This document shows, piece by piece, positions 28,281-37,943 of a stretch of 64,000 nt of DNA; the first letter of the stretch is position 1; each line of letters opens with the position of its first letter. Made by a program: the position numbers and the translations under genes. The stretch spans positions 186,001 through 250,000 of the forward strand of contig NZ_JAAZQJ010000007.1 of NCBI RefSeq assembly GCF_012275375.1. The letters run 5' to 3'. The notes under the pieces were generated by a model. It was not told the DNA's origin. It did not search any database and worked only from the letters and a program-made list of their open reading frames with translations. Source of the stretch: Dyella sp. SG609 (GTDB taxonomy: Bacteria; Pseudomonadota; Gammaproteobacteria; Xanthomonadales; Rhodanobacteraceae).

Positions 28281-30389
28281 GTGACCGGTCTTCCCCGCCT
28301 GCATCTCCTCGGCCTCGCCATCGCCTGCGCGCTGTGCGCCGCCGCCGCGCACGCCGATGACACCACCGCGCCGAACAAGCCGCGCGACCTCGAAGCCGTG
28401 CAGGTGCAGGGCAATGTGCTGGGCCAGTCGTCGAAGGAGAACGTGCGCACCTATGCCGGCAGCCGCAAGGTGATCGGCAGCGAGGAACTGGCCACCGGCG
28501 CCAACCGCTCGCTGGACGACGCCCTGCAGCAGGTGCCGGGCATCAAGATCTTCGACGAGACCGGCACCGGCGTGCTGCCGCAGATCATGCTGCGCGGCCT
28601 GTACGAAAGCCGCAGCGGCCGCGTGCAGGTGCTGGAGGACGGCATTCCGCTGTCGCTGGCGCCGTATGGCCAGACCAGCCTGTCGCTGTTCCCGGTGACC
28701 ATGAACCAGGTCGACCGCATCGACATCGTGCGCGGCGGCGCGGCGGTACAGTACGGCCCCAACAATGTGGGCGGCGTGATCAACCTGGTCAGCAAGCCGA
28801 TCCCCGAGCGCTGGACCACCACGCTGGGCGAGAAGATCACCGCCGGCGGCGCGGGCCGTTACCTGCGCGACACCACGGTAAGCACCGGCGGCTACCTCAC
28901 GCCCGACTTCGGCCTGCAGCTGGATGCCGACTGGAACAAGGGCCAGTACTGGCGCGAGCACAGCGGCACCGACGTGAAGAACGTAAGGTTGCGCACCGAA
29001 TGGTGGCTGGCCGACGACAAGCTGCTGAAGGCCGACGTGCAGCGCTACGTGGCGAACATGGACATGGCCGGCGCGCTGTCGGTAGCCGACTACGAGGAGA
29101 ACCCGCGCCAGGCCACCCGCCCGCTGGACCGCTTCACCGGCCGCACCACTCGCGCCTCGCTCACCTACCAGCAGGATCTCGGCGCCTGGGGCCCGTTCGA
29201 CCAGTCGCAGTTCACCTGGAGCAACTTCAGCGCCAACAGCACGCGCAACTTCATCGTGGGCATGCGCCGCCTCGCCAGCGAGACCTGGCGCCCCGACCTG
29301 GCGCCGCAGCTGCTGCAGAGCGCGCCGCGCGGCTTCAAGGTCTATGGCAGCGAGCCGCGCATTGCGCTGCATGTGGACTCCGGCAATGTCACGCAGCAGT
29401 GGACGGCCGGCGTGCGCGCGGTGCACGAGGACATCGACTTCCTCGTCGGCAATACCGGCCTGGATAACGGGGTCTACACACTCGTGCGCAACTGGCAGTT
29501 CAAGGACCGTGCCTGGTCCGCCTACGTCAGCGACGCGGTCGGCCTGTTCAACGACCGCCTGACCATCACGCCCGGCCTGCGCTACGAGCATCTCGATTCC
29601 ACCTACCTCAACCGCGCCAACGGCAGCACCACGCAGAACAACGTGCGCAATGCCCTGCCCGGCCTCACCGTCGGCTACAAGGCCAGCTCGCAGTGGTACG
29701 TCTATGCCGACGCGCAGCGTTCCCTGCGCGCGCCGCAGGTGACGCAGATCATCTACGGCGACAATCTCGACTCCGAGCTGGCCTGGAACTACGAAGCCGG
29801 CGCGCGCTATACGCCGGCCGAAGGCACCAGCATCAACCTCGACGTGTACCGCATCGACTTCGACAAGCAGATCCAGCTCGACAACACCACGCGCACCTAC
29901 GCCAACCTGGGCAAGACCCGCCACCAGGGCGCGGAACTGGAACTGGAATGGAGCCCGCCCGGCCTGCGCGCGCTCAAGCTCAGCGCCGGCTATGCCTATC
30001 TCGACGCCAGCCAGGCATCGGGCCAGTACGCCGGCCGGCGCGTGCCGTATACCTCGCGCAACCAGTTGAACCTGGGCGCCAGCTACGGCGCGGGCGACAC
30101 CGTCGTCGCGCTCACCAGCTACTACTTCAGCCGCGCCTACAGCGATGCGGCGAACACGGTGCGCGAGAACGCCATCGCCTCCGTCGGCGAACTGCCGTCG
30201 TACTGGGTATGGAACATGCAGCTCACGCGCACGCTGATGCGCGCCGGCAGCAGCACGCTCAAGGGCACGCTGGCGGTGAACAACCTGTTCGACCGCCGCT
30301 ACTGGTACCGCGGCATCGACACCAGCCCCTGGGGCCGCCAGCCGGCGCCGGGACGCACGGCGACGGCAGGCGTGGAACTGAGCTTCTGA
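28281..30389 (+). CDS. TonB-dependent ferric siderophore receptor (PvuA/FecA-like)
   Basis: Outer-membrane receptor of 702 residues. A signal peptide (LGLAIACALCAAAAHA) precedes the plug (VQVQGNVLGQSSKENVRTY to about 200, with RIDIVRGGAAVQYGPNNVGG). A 22-strand-type barrel ends in ATAGVELSF. The GTG at 28281, 29 bp after the citrate synthase-like gene, is the only sensible start and has only a weak GGAA upstream. It should import the ferric form of the siderophore made by the following genes. Confidence 0.88.
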   Translation: MTGLPRLHLLGLAIACALCAAAAHADDTTAPNKPRDLEAVQVQGNVLGQSSKENVRTYAGSRKVIGSEELATGANRSLDDALQQVPGIKIFDETGTGVLPQIMLRGLYESRSGRVQVLEDGIPLSLAPYGQTSLSLFPVTMNQVDRIDIVRGGAAVQYGPNNVGGVINLVSKPIPERWTTTLGEKITAGGAGRYLRDTTVSTGGYLTPDFGLQLDADWNKGQYWREHSGTDVKNVRLRTEWWLADDKLLKADVQRYVANMDMAGALSVADYEENPRQATRPLDRFTGRTTRASLTYQQDLGAWGPFDQSQFTWSNFSANSTRNFIVGMRRLASETWRPDLAPQLLQSAPRGFKVYGSEPRIALHVDSGNVTQQWTAGVRAVHEDIDFLVGNTGLDNGVYTLVRNWQFKDRAWSAYVSDAVGLFNDRLTITPGLRYEHLDSTYLNRANGSTTQNNVRNALPGLTVGYKASSQWYVYADAQRSLRAPQVTQIIYGDNLDSELAWNYEAGARYTPAEGTSINLDVYRIDFDKQIQLDNTTRTYANLGKTRHQGAELELEWSPPGLRALKLSAGYAYLDASQASGQYAGRRVPYTSRNQLNLGASYGAGDTVVALTSYYFSRAYSDAANTVRENAIASVGELPSYWVWNMQLTRTLMRAGSSTLKGTLAVNNLFDRRYWYRGIDTSPWGRQPAPGRTATAGVELSF

Positions 30390-30616
30390 TGCAGCGTGAT
30401 GCAGCGCACGCCCTTGCATCGTGTCTTGCATCTGCAACCGCGCGTTGACACCAAACTTACCTGCCGCCATGCACCATTGATCGGCCGCATCGGCTCAGGA
30501 TTCCGGCAACTTCCTGCGCCGATGCAAGCACGGGGATGCGCCGAGCCAGAACCCGCCGCGAACGCACCAGCGCATTCGCGGCCCTGGCGGTAGCGGACCG
30601 CAGCACTACCGAGCCA

Positions 30617-30635
30617 GCCGGGCGTTCCGCCCGGC
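30617..30635 (+). other. Hairpin between receptor and biosynthesis genes
   Basis: GCCGGGCG, loop TTC, CGCCCGGC lies in the 385-bp gap (30390-30774) between the receptor and the ATP-grasp gene. There is no T-tract, so it is more likely an mRNA-stability or partial-termination element than a terminator. The rest of the gap shows no gene I can support. Confidence 0.4.
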
Positions 30636-30774
30636 CCAGCCATCACAGTCGAAACGAGCGCTTCGGCAGACCGCCGAGGATGCCGTGTGGATGGCTTGCG
30701 CGCGTTCTCGCGCTTCGGCCATGACCGGCATCCGAGCAGTCCGCCACGCGCAGACCTCTCACACGGATATCTTC

Positions 30775-31995
30775 ATGACCGACAACCTGTCGCCCCTGGT
30801 GATCCTGACCCACGTATGCCACGCGGCGGTCACCGATGGTTTCCTTCCCGCCGCGCATCGCCTGGGCCTGCCCGTGGTGCTGCTGACCGATCACCGGCTG
30901 GAGCACCTGGAGTATTTCGGCCGCGCGCCGGAACACGCGCCGCAGCAGGTGATCGAATGCGATGTGTTCAATCCGCTGAGCGTGATCGACGTGCTGCACG
31001 GCGCGGGTATCCGGCCGGGCGCGGTGTTCTCCAACAGCGATCACCTGCAGACTTCCACCGCCCTGGTCGCCGAAGCATTCGGCCTGCCGGGCAAACCGTG
31101 GCGCGTGTGCTATGCCGCGAAGAACAAGGCCGCCATGCGCGAACGCCTGCGTTCGCTCGGCCTGCCCGCGCCGTGGTTCGAAAGCCTGATGCCGGGCCAG
31201 GCCATCCCCGCGCATGCGCCGTGGCCGCTGATCGCCAAGCCGCGCGAGGGCGTGGCCAGCCTCGACGTGCAGCTGTGCGCCAACCCCGGCGAGCTGCAGC
31301 AGTATCTGCAGGCGTTCTGGCAACGCCACCCGGGGCGCGCGGTGCTGCTGGAGGAATTCCTGCACGGTCCGCTGTTCACGCTGGAGACGCTGAGCGACCG
31401 GCGGCGCACGCAGGCCGTGGGCGGCTTCGACGTGACGCTGTCCGAGCCGCCGCATTTCATCGAACTGGAAGCGCGCTGGAATGGCCCCGCCGGCACGCAG
31501 CAGCGGCAGCAGGCGCTGGCCCAGGTGCTGGCCTTCGGCGTGGACTTCGGGGTCTGCCACAGCGAATTCATTCTTACCGAACGCGGCCCCATGCTGGTCG
31601 AGATCAACTACCGCAGCATCGGCGACGGCCGCGAGTTCATGCTCGACCGCATGCATGGCGGGCGCTGGTTCGAGGCCATCCTGCGCCTGCACCTGGGCGA
31701 ACCGCTCGTACCGCTGCAGCCGGCCAGCCAGCACGCGCTGGTGCGCTATTACGTGGCCAGCGAGGAAGGCCGGCTGCTGCAGATCAGCGACGACCGGGCG
31801 CAGCAACACGAGCGCGCGCACGTCGCATACCGGCGGCTGCGACAACAGGGCGACGAGATCCGCCTGAGCCGTTCCAACAAGGACTACCTGGGCGCGCTGA
31901 GCATCGTGGCCCAGACCGAGCACGATCTCGGCCAGGCCTTGGAAGCGACCGAGCCGGGCCTGCAATGGCACATCGCCCAGGGAGCCGACGCATGA
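30775..31995 (+). CDS. ATP-grasp ligase of siderophore synthesis (PvsA-like)
   Basis: ATP-grasp protein of 406 residues. An N-terminal Rossmann-like part is followed by ATP-binding stretches WPLIAKPREGVASLDVQL and VLLEEFLHGPLFTLETL and the metal loop GPMLVEINYRSIGDG. In the vibrioferrin cluster PvsA joins an amino acid (alanine) during assembly; the gene order here matches that cluster. The ATG at 30775 starts the conserved part; an earlier ATG at 30685 would add 30 unlikely residues. Its stop overlaps the next gene (ATGA). Confidence 0.83.
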   Translation: MTDNLSPLVILTHVCHAAVTDGFLPAAHRLGLPVVLLTDHRLEHLEYFGRAPEHAPQQVIECDVFNPLSVIDVLHGAGIRPGAVFSNSDHLQTSTALVAEAFGLPGKPWRVCYAAKNKAAMRERLRSLGLPAPWFESLMPGQAIPAHAPWPLIAKPREGVASLDVQLCANPGELQQYLQAFWQRHPGRAVLLEEFLHGPLFTLETLSDRRRTQAVGGFDVTLSEPPHFIELEARWNGPAGTQQRQQALAQVLAFGVDFGVCHSEFILTERGPMLVEINYRSIGDGREFMLDRMHGGRWFEAILRLHLGEPLVPLQPASQHALVRYYVASEEGRLLQISDDRAQQHERAHVAYRRLRQQGDEIRLSRSNKDYLGALSIVAQTEHDLGQALEATEPGLQWHIAQGADA

Positions 31996-33782
31996 ACCGC
32001 GGCGACAGCGGCTATATCGCCTGGCGCATCATCGACTGCTGCCTGCGCGAAGACCTGCGCGGGATCATGCACCGCGGCAGCGAAGCGGCGCCCGCGCCGG
32101 CAGCGCGGCAGGCATGGCCGGAACATCGCTTTCCCGAACGCTGGTGGCGCATCGCCCACCTGCCCGGCGGCGTGCTGTGGCTGCCGGTGCAGGCCAGCGA
32201 TTACATGCAGAGCCTGCGCGCGCTCGGCGACGGATGGCTGCGCGAGACGCCGCAGGGGCTGGCCTACGAACACGGCGCGGATGCGTGGCTGGCGCTGCTG
32301 GCGGAAGGATTGGACGAGGAGACCCGCCAGCTGCATCGCGACTACGCGGCGGAAGCCCGCTGCGCCGCCGAGCATCGCGCGCTGTCGCGCCAGGCCTATA
32401 CAGAACGCACCGATGCGCTGGCCGGCGCCCTGGATGCCGCCGGCTGGGACGAACGCGCCCTGCGCTGCGACCAGGTGGCGAGCTATCGCGACCATCCGTT
32501 CTATCCGACCGCGCGCGCCAAGTCCGGCTTCGGCGAAACGGATATGCGCGCCTATGCGCCGGAGTTCGATCCGAGCTTCGACCTGCGCTGGCTGGCGGTG
32601 CCGCGCGATGCACTGAAGCTCACCACACCGCAACCCGCATTCTGGCCCCGCATGCGCGACGTAGGGCTGGACGAAACGCTGGCCGCGACGCATGCCCTGC
32701 TCCCCGTGCACCCGCTGACCTGGCCGCGACTGGACGAGGGCGACGCTTTCCCGCTGCCGCCGGATACGCATCGCGCGCCGCTCGCGTGGCTGCCGGTACG
32801 GCCTACGCTGTCGGTGCGAACCGTGATGCCGGTGAACCATCCCGGCAGCCACCTCAAATTGCCGCTGCTGATGCGCACCCTCGGCGCGCTCAACCTGCGC
32901 CTGATCAAGCCGTCGACGCTGTACGACGGCCACTGGTTCGCCCAGGCGCTCACCGCCATCGAAGCAGGCGACGACGCGCTGCGCAACCGCTACGTGCATG
33001 TGGACGAAGCGCACGGCGGCCATGTCGACGAGGCCAGGCACCTTGCCTATCTGGTCCGCCGTTATCCGCCATTGCCCGAGGCCACCCTTGTCCCCGCTGC
33101 GGCGCTGAGCAGCACCATGCCCGACGGCCGTCCCTTCGCCGCGCATCTTGCCGACCGTTTCCACCAGGGCGACCTGCTCGCCTGGTGGCAATCGTACGTA
33201 TCGCTGCTGAGCGAAGTGCACCTGCGCCTGTGGCTGGCCTACGGCGTGGCGCTGGAAGCCAACCAGCAGAACACCGTGCTGATCTACGCCCCAGGACAGG
33301 CGCCGCGCCTGCTGATGAAGGACAACGACTCCGCCCGCGTCCTGCTGCCGCGCCTGCGCGCGCGGCTGCCGGGGATCGAATCGCTCGGCGCCCTGCGCGA
33401 CCCGCGCATTCCGGTCGACGACGATGCCGCCCTGGCGCGGATGTTCTGCACCATCATCCTGCAGCTGGATCTGCTGGCCGTGCTCGAAGGCGTGGCCGAA
33501 TGGCAACCGGCGTGGCGCGGACCGATGTACGCGGTACTGCGCCGCACGCTGCGCGCCACGCTGGTCGAACTGCAACGCCAGGGCATCGACACGCAACCGG
33601 CCGAGCGCCTGCTGCAAGCGCCCTGGCTGCCGGTGAAATACCTGCTCAGCGCCGGTAGCCTGCTCAGCAAGCGCATCACCGGCGCCAGCGACATCAACAA
33701 GTTCTACGGCGACAGCGGCCCCAACTTCATGCTGGCGGACGAAACGGCGGCCGGCGCACGCCACGCCGACGGAGCGGCTTGA
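31992..33782 (+). CDS. IucA/IucC-type NIS siderophore synthetase (PvsB-like)
   Basis: NRPS-independent siderophore synthetase of 596 residues. It has LLPVHPLTWPR, the ATP-binding TLSVRTVMPVNHPGSHLKLP and, in the C-terminal FhuF-like part, YGVALEANQQNTVLIY and RLLMKDNDSARVLLP. It condenses a carboxylate with an amine or alcohol by adenylation. By position it matches PvsB of vibrioferrin synthesis. It overlaps pvsA-like by 4 bp and the exporter gene by one base. Confidence 0.88.
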   Translation: MNRGDSGYIAWRIIDCCLREDLRGIMHRGSEAAPAPAARQAWPEHRFPERWWRIAHLPGGVLWLPVQASDYMQSLRALGDGWLRETPQGLAYEHGADAWLALLAEGLDEETRQLHRDYAAEARCAAEHRALSRQAYTERTDALAGALDAAGWDERALRCDQVASYRDHPFYPTARAKSGFGETDMRAYAPEFDPSFDLRWLAVPRDALKLTTPQPAFWPRMRDVGLDETLAATHALLPVHPLTWPRLDEGDAFPLPPDTHRAPLAWLPVRPTLSVRTVMPVNHPGSHLKLPLLMRTLGALNLRLIKPSTLYDGHWFAQALTAIEAGDDALRNRYVHVDEAHGGHVDEARHLAYLVRRYPPLPEATLVPAAALSSTMPDGRPFAAHLADRFHQGDLLAWWQSYVSLLSEVHLRLWLAYGVALEANQQNTVLIYAPGQAPRLLMKDNDSARVLLPRLRARLPGIESLGALRDPRIPVDDDAALARMFCTIILQLDLLAVLEGVAEWQPAWRGPMYAVLRRTLRATLVELQRQGIDTQPAERLLQAPWLPVKYLLSAGSLLSKRITGASDINKFYGDSGPNFMLADETAAGARHADGAA

Positions 33783-34948
33783 TGCGCACGCTCGCCTCCG
33801 TGCTGGCCGCCCACTACCTGGCGGCGTTCACCGCCCTGGGCATGCCGGTGTTCATGCCGCGCGTGCTCGAAGGCCTGGCGCCCGGCGCGTCCGACTGGCT
33901 GAGCGGCCTGCTCTACGTGCTGCCCACCGTGTGCACGGCGCTGACGGCCACGGCCTGGGGACGGCTGGCCGACCGCTACGGCCGCAAGCTCTCGCTGATG
34001 CGCGCGCAGGCCGGACTGGTGCTGGGCTTTCTGATGGCGGGCTTCGCGCCGAACCTGGCCTGGTTCGTGTGCGCCCTGATCGTGCAGGGCACCTGCGGCG
34101 GTTCGCTGGCGGCGGCCAATGCCTACCTGGCGACGCAGGCGCAAGGCCAGTCGCTGACGCGCGCGCTGGACTGGACGCAGTTCTCCGCGCGCCTGGCGAT
34201 GGTCACCGCGCCGGCCCTGCTCGGCCTGGCGACCGGCCTGGGCCTGGCGCAGACGCTGTACCGCTATCTGGCCGTGCTGCCGCTGCTGGCGTTGCTGCTG
34301 ACCTGGCTGCTGCCGGCCGATACGGTGACCAGAAGTTCTTCCGCCAACGCAAAGCCGCAAGCCCCGGACGATCTGCGCGAACTGGCGCCGCTGCTGCTCG
34401 TGCAGTTTTTCTTCTACTTCGCCATGGTGGTGACCTTCCCCTATTTCATTTCCTACAGCGAAGCGCTGGGCGTGGGCAGCGACAGCCACGCCGGCCTGTA
34501 CTACAGCCTGCCGCACCTGGTGTACCTGGTGCTGCTGCCCTGGCTGCGCGCACGCAGCTCCGCTCCGCAACGGCCGCTGCTGCTCGGACTGGGCCTGTTC
34601 TCGCTGGCCTGCCTGGGCCATGCGCTGCTCGCCGGCCCCGGCCTGCTCGCACCGGCGCGCGTGCTCTACGGCATCGGCATGCTGCTGGCCATCGGCGGAC
34701 TCAATCGCGCGCTCAGCCAGCACGCCGGGCAAGACGGTGCGGGACGGGTGTTCGGCCGCTTCGACGCCTGCGGCAAATGGGCCGGCGCGCTCGGCGGCGT
34801 GGCCGCCGGCGCGCTGGTGCATCGCTGGGGCCTGGCCACGCCATTCGTCGCCGCGGCGATGGCGGGCGCCATCGCGCTGATCTGCGCCGCGCGCAGCTAT
34901 CTCTTCCTTCCATCGAGGCAAACCTATGTTTCAGCAAGCGATGCGTGA
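33782..34948 (+). CDS. MFS siderophore exporter (PvsC-like)
   Basis: Twelve-helix major facilitator protein of 388 residues with the family loop motif WGRLADRYGRKLSLM after helix 2. Its place between two NIS synthetase genes matches pvsC, which exports vibrioferrin across the inner membrane. The ATG at 33782 shares a base with the previous stop (TGATG), and its last 23 bp overlap the next gene. Confidence 0.87.
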   Translation: MRTLASVLAAHYLAAFTALGMPVFMPRVLEGLAPGASDWLSGLLYVLPTVCTALTATAWGRLADRYGRKLSLMRAQAGLVLGFLMAGFAPNLAWFVCALIVQGTCGGSLAAANAYLATQAQGQSLTRALDWTQFSARLAMVTAPALLGLATGLGLAQTLYRYLAVLPLLALLLTWLLPADTVTRSSSANAKPQAPDDLRELAPLLLVQFFFYFAMVVTFPYFISYSEALGVGSDSHAGLYYSLPHLVYLVLLPWLRARSSAPQRPLLLGLGLFSLACLGHALLAGPGLLAPARVLYGIGMLLAIGGLNRALSQHAGQDGAGRVFGRFDACGKWAGALGGVAAGALVHRWGLATPFVAAAMAGAIALICAARSYLFLPSRQTYVSASDA

Positions 34949-36680
34949 ACAGTGGTATGCGGCCCAGGCCGATGCGCAGGCGATCGCCTGCTGGCTCAAC
35001 TGCTATCTGCGCGAATTCGCGCTGCCGCGCGGCCAGGCCGATATGGATTACCGCGGACTGGACCGCCCGGCCGGCCTCGCGCTCGGCGAAGGCCCGCTGC
35101 TGCGCATCGGCTTCGCGCAATCGGGTTACGCGCTATGCGTGCGGCTGGGCCAGAGCAGCCGGCTCGGCCGCTGCACCTATACGTCGGCGCCATATCTGAA
35201 GGCCGCGGGCGAAGGCTGGCGCTGCGCCGATGCGCGCACCACCATCCACTTCCTGCTGGAACGCCTGGCGCCGGAATGCGGCTTCAACGCCGAGCTGCTG
35301 GCGCAATCCGCCAACAGCATCGAGATCACCCGCCATCTGCTGGAGCTCTCCGCCGATGCCATGCCCAGCGGCGACGCGCTGATCGACGCCGAGCAAGGCA
35401 TGCTGTGGGGCCACGCGCTGCATCCCACCCCGAAGAGCCGCGAAGGCGTGCCGCTGGCGCAGGTGCTGGCCTGCTCGCCGGAAGCGCGGGTGCGGGTTCC
35501 GCTGTACTGGTTCCGCATCGATCCGGGCCTGCTGCGCAGCCTGGGCCGCGATGCGCGCGCCACGCTGGCCAAGGTGGCCGGCGCGGAGCATCTCTACCCC
35601 TGCCATCCGTGGGAAGCCGAACGCCTGCTCGCCCATCCGCTGCTGCGGCAGGCGCGCGAACGCGGCCTGATCGAACCACTGGGTCCATTGGGCATGGCGC
35701 TGCAGCCGACCTCGTCGGTGCGCACCATGTACCACGCGGAGCTCGACTACTTCCTCAAGATGTCGATCCACGTGCGCCTCACCAACTGCGTGCGCAAGAA
35801 CGCCTGGTACGAACTGGAAAGCGCGGTGGCGATGACCGCGCTGCTGGAACCGGCATGGCGCGACGTGGGCGAGCGCGTGCCGGGCTTCGGCGTGATGCTG
35901 GAGCCGGCGGCGACCACGCTGGACTTCAGCGCGCTGGGCGGCGACGCCGAGGCGCACCGCGAGCTGGCCGAGAGCTTCGGCATCCTCTATCGCGACAATC
36001 CCGCCGCCCTGGTACGCGAGCGCTACCACCCGCAGGTGGCCGGCGCACTGTTCGCCACCGACCGCCACGGCGCCAGCATATGCAAGGCGATGCTGCGCCC
36101 GTCCGCTTCTGCCGCCGGCTATGCGCGCACCGCCATCGCCTGGTTCGAAGCCTATGCCGGCCTGCTGCTGGACGGCGTGTGGCTGGCCTTCTTCAAGCAC
36201 GGCATCGTGCTCGAACCGCATCTGCAGAACACCGTGATCGGCTTCGACCGCGGCATGCCGGCGCGCCTCTGGATACGCGACCTGGAAGGCACCAAGCTGG
36301 TGCGCGAACGCTGGCCGGAAGCATCGCTGGCCGGCTTGTCGGAACGCGCGCGGCAGTCCGTGCATTACGGCCAGGAGCTAGGCTGGAAGCGCGTTGTCTA
36401 CTGCGCCCTGGTCAACAACCTGGCCGAGGCGATCTTCCACCTGGCCGACGGCGACAGCGCACTCGAAGAGCGGCTATGGTCGTGCATCGGCGCCATCGCG
36501 CAGCGCTGGCAGGAACGCCACGGCGCGCAGCCGCTGCTGCAAGGCCTGCTCGAAGGCGCGGCCCTGCCCAGCAAGAACAACCTGCGCACGCGCCTGTTCA
36601 AGCGCGCCGACCGCGACTCCGACTACACCTATCTGCCCAATCCGATCAGCCCGCCGGCCGCCGCGCGCCAGGTGGCTTGA
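34926..36680 (+). CDS. IucA/IucC-type NIS siderophore synthetase (PvsD-like)
   Basis: Second NIS synthetase, 584 residues. Conserved stretches are LYPCHPWEAERLL, QPTSSVRTMYHAE, LKMSIHVRLTNCVRKNAW, FKHGIVLEPHLQNTVI and WIRDLEGTKLV. By order it corresponds to PvsD, which in vibrioferrin synthesis joins citrate with serine before decarboxylation. It overlaps the exporter gene by 23 bp and is followed after 26 bp by the decarboxylase. Confidence 0.9.
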   Translation: MFQQAMREQWYAAQADAQAIACWLNCYLREFALPRGQADMDYRGLDRPAGLALGEGPLLRIGFAQSGYALCVRLGQSSRLGRCTYTSAPYLKAAGEGWRCADARTTIHFLLERLAPECGFNAELLAQSANSIEITRHLLELSADAMPSGDALIDAEQGMLWGHALHPTPKSREGVPLAQVLACSPEARVRVPLYWFRIDPGLLRSLGRDARATLAKVAGAEHLYPCHPWEAERLLAHPLLRQARERGLIEPLGPLGMALQPTSSVRTMYHAELDYFLKMSIHVRLTNCVRKNAWYELESAVAMTALLEPAWRDVGERVPGFGVMLEPAATTLDFSALGGDAEAHRELAESFGILYRDNPAALVRERYHPQVAGALFATDRHGASICKAMLRPSASAAGYARTAIAWFEAYAGLLLDGVWLAFFKHGIVLEPHLQNTVIGFDRGMPARLWIRDLEGTKLVRERWPEASLAGLSERARQSVHYGQELGWKRVVYCALVNNLAEAIFHLADGDSALEERLWSCIGAIAQRWQERHGAQPLLQGLLEGAALPSKNNLRTRLFKRADRDSDYTYLPNPISPPAAARQVA

Positions 36681-36706
36681 ATCCCGCTTCGACCAGGTAT
36701 CCACGC

Positions 36707-37927
36707 ATGACCCTGCATTGCCCACCCGAACGCATCGAAGCGCAGATCGCCCAATGGCGCACCGAATCGCCCGAACCGATCTGCGCCTACCTCTACGACC
36801 TGCAGGCGCTGCAGCAGCACGTGCGCTGGATGCGCGAAGCCCTGCCCGACGGCTGCGAGCTGTACTACGCCGCCAAGGCCAACCCGGAGGCGCCGGTGCT
36901 GCAGACGGTGGCGCCGTGGGTGGACGGCTTCGAAGCGGCCTCCGGCGGCGAGCTGCGCTGGCTGCACCAGCAGCAGGCGGATCATCCCCTGCTGTTCGGC
37001 GGCCCCGGCAAGCTGGACAGCGAACTGGCCCTCGCGGCATCGCTGCCCTGCTGCACGCTGCATGTGGAAAGCCTGGGCGAACTGGCCCGCCTCGCGTCCA
37101 TCGCCGAGCGCGGCGGCAGGCCGGTGCCGATCTTCCTGCGCATGAATATCGCCGTGCCCGGCGTCGGCGACACGCGCCTGATGATGGGCGGCAAGCCCAC
37201 GCCGTTCGGCATGGACGAGCAGGATCTGCCGCAGGCGGTGGCGATCCTGCGCGAGCATCCCGCGCTGCGGCTGGAAGGCTTCCATTTCCATCTGATGTCG
37301 CACCAGAAGGACGCGCTGATGCAGCTCGCCCTGGTGCGCGCCTATCTCGATATCGCGCAGCGCTGGAAAGCCGCCTACGGGCTCGATATCGGCACGGTCA
37401 ATGCCGGCGGCGGCTTCGGCGTCGACTACGCCGAACCCTCGGCATCCTTCGACTGGCTGCGGTTCTGCACCGGCCTGCGCGAGGTGCTGCGCCAACATGC
37501 GCATGGCCTGAAGCTGCGCTTCGAACCGGGCCGCTACGTCAGCGTCGCCTGCGGCTGGTATGCGATGGAAGTCATCGACATCAAGCGCAGCCACGGCGAG
37601 TACTTCGCCGTGGCGCGCGGCGGCACCCATCATTTCCGCACGCCGCCGGCGCAGGGCCACGACCATCCGTTCCGCATCCTGCGCGGCCAGCGCGCCGCGG
37701 CCATCGAGAACGAACGCGTCACCCTGGTCGGCCAGCTGTGCACGCCCAAGGACGTCCTGGCGCGTGCACAGCCGGTGGAGGCCCTGGCCATCGGCGATTG
37801 CCTGCTGTTTCCGCTGGCCGGCGCTTATGCCTGGAATATCTCGCACCAGAACTTCTTGATGCATCCGGCGCCGCGCATGGCGTTTCTCGAGGCACGGACG
37901 GCGCTGCACGCCGCCAACGCCGCCTGA
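36707..37927 (+). CDS. PLP-dependent decarboxylase of siderophore synthesis (PvsE-like)
   Basis: Fold-type III (alanine racemase-like) decarboxylase of 406 residues related to diaminopimelate/ornithine decarboxylases. The PLP lysine is Lys57 in YYAAKANPEAP. Other signatures are GFHFHLMSHQ, NAGGGFGVDY and RFEPGRYVSVACGWY. In the vibrioferrin pathway PvsE decarboxylates the serine part of a citryl-serine intermediate to give ethanolamine. It is the last gene of the operon and is convergent, 16 bp away, with the next gene. Confidence 0.88.
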   Translation: MTLHCPPERIEAQIAQWRTESPEPICAYLYDLQALQQHVRWMREALPDGCELYYAAKANPEAPVLQTVAPWVDGFEAASGGELRWLHQQQADHPLLFGGPGKLDSELALAASLPCCTLHVESLGELARLASIAERGGRPVPIFLRMNIAVPGVGDTRLMMGGKPTPFGMDEQDLPQAVAILREHPALRLEGFHFHLMSHQKDALMQLALVRAYLDIAQRWKAAYGLDIGTVNAGGGFGVDYAEPSASFDWLRFCTGLREVLRQHAHGLKLRFEPGRYVSVACGWYAMEVIDIKRSHGEYFAVARGGTHHFRTPPAQGHDHPFRILRGQRAAAIENERVTLVGQLCTPKDVLARAQPVEALAIGDCLLFPLAGAYAWNISHQNFLMHPAPRMAFLEARTALHAANAA

Positions 37928-37943
37928 CGGAGCGGACAAGGCG

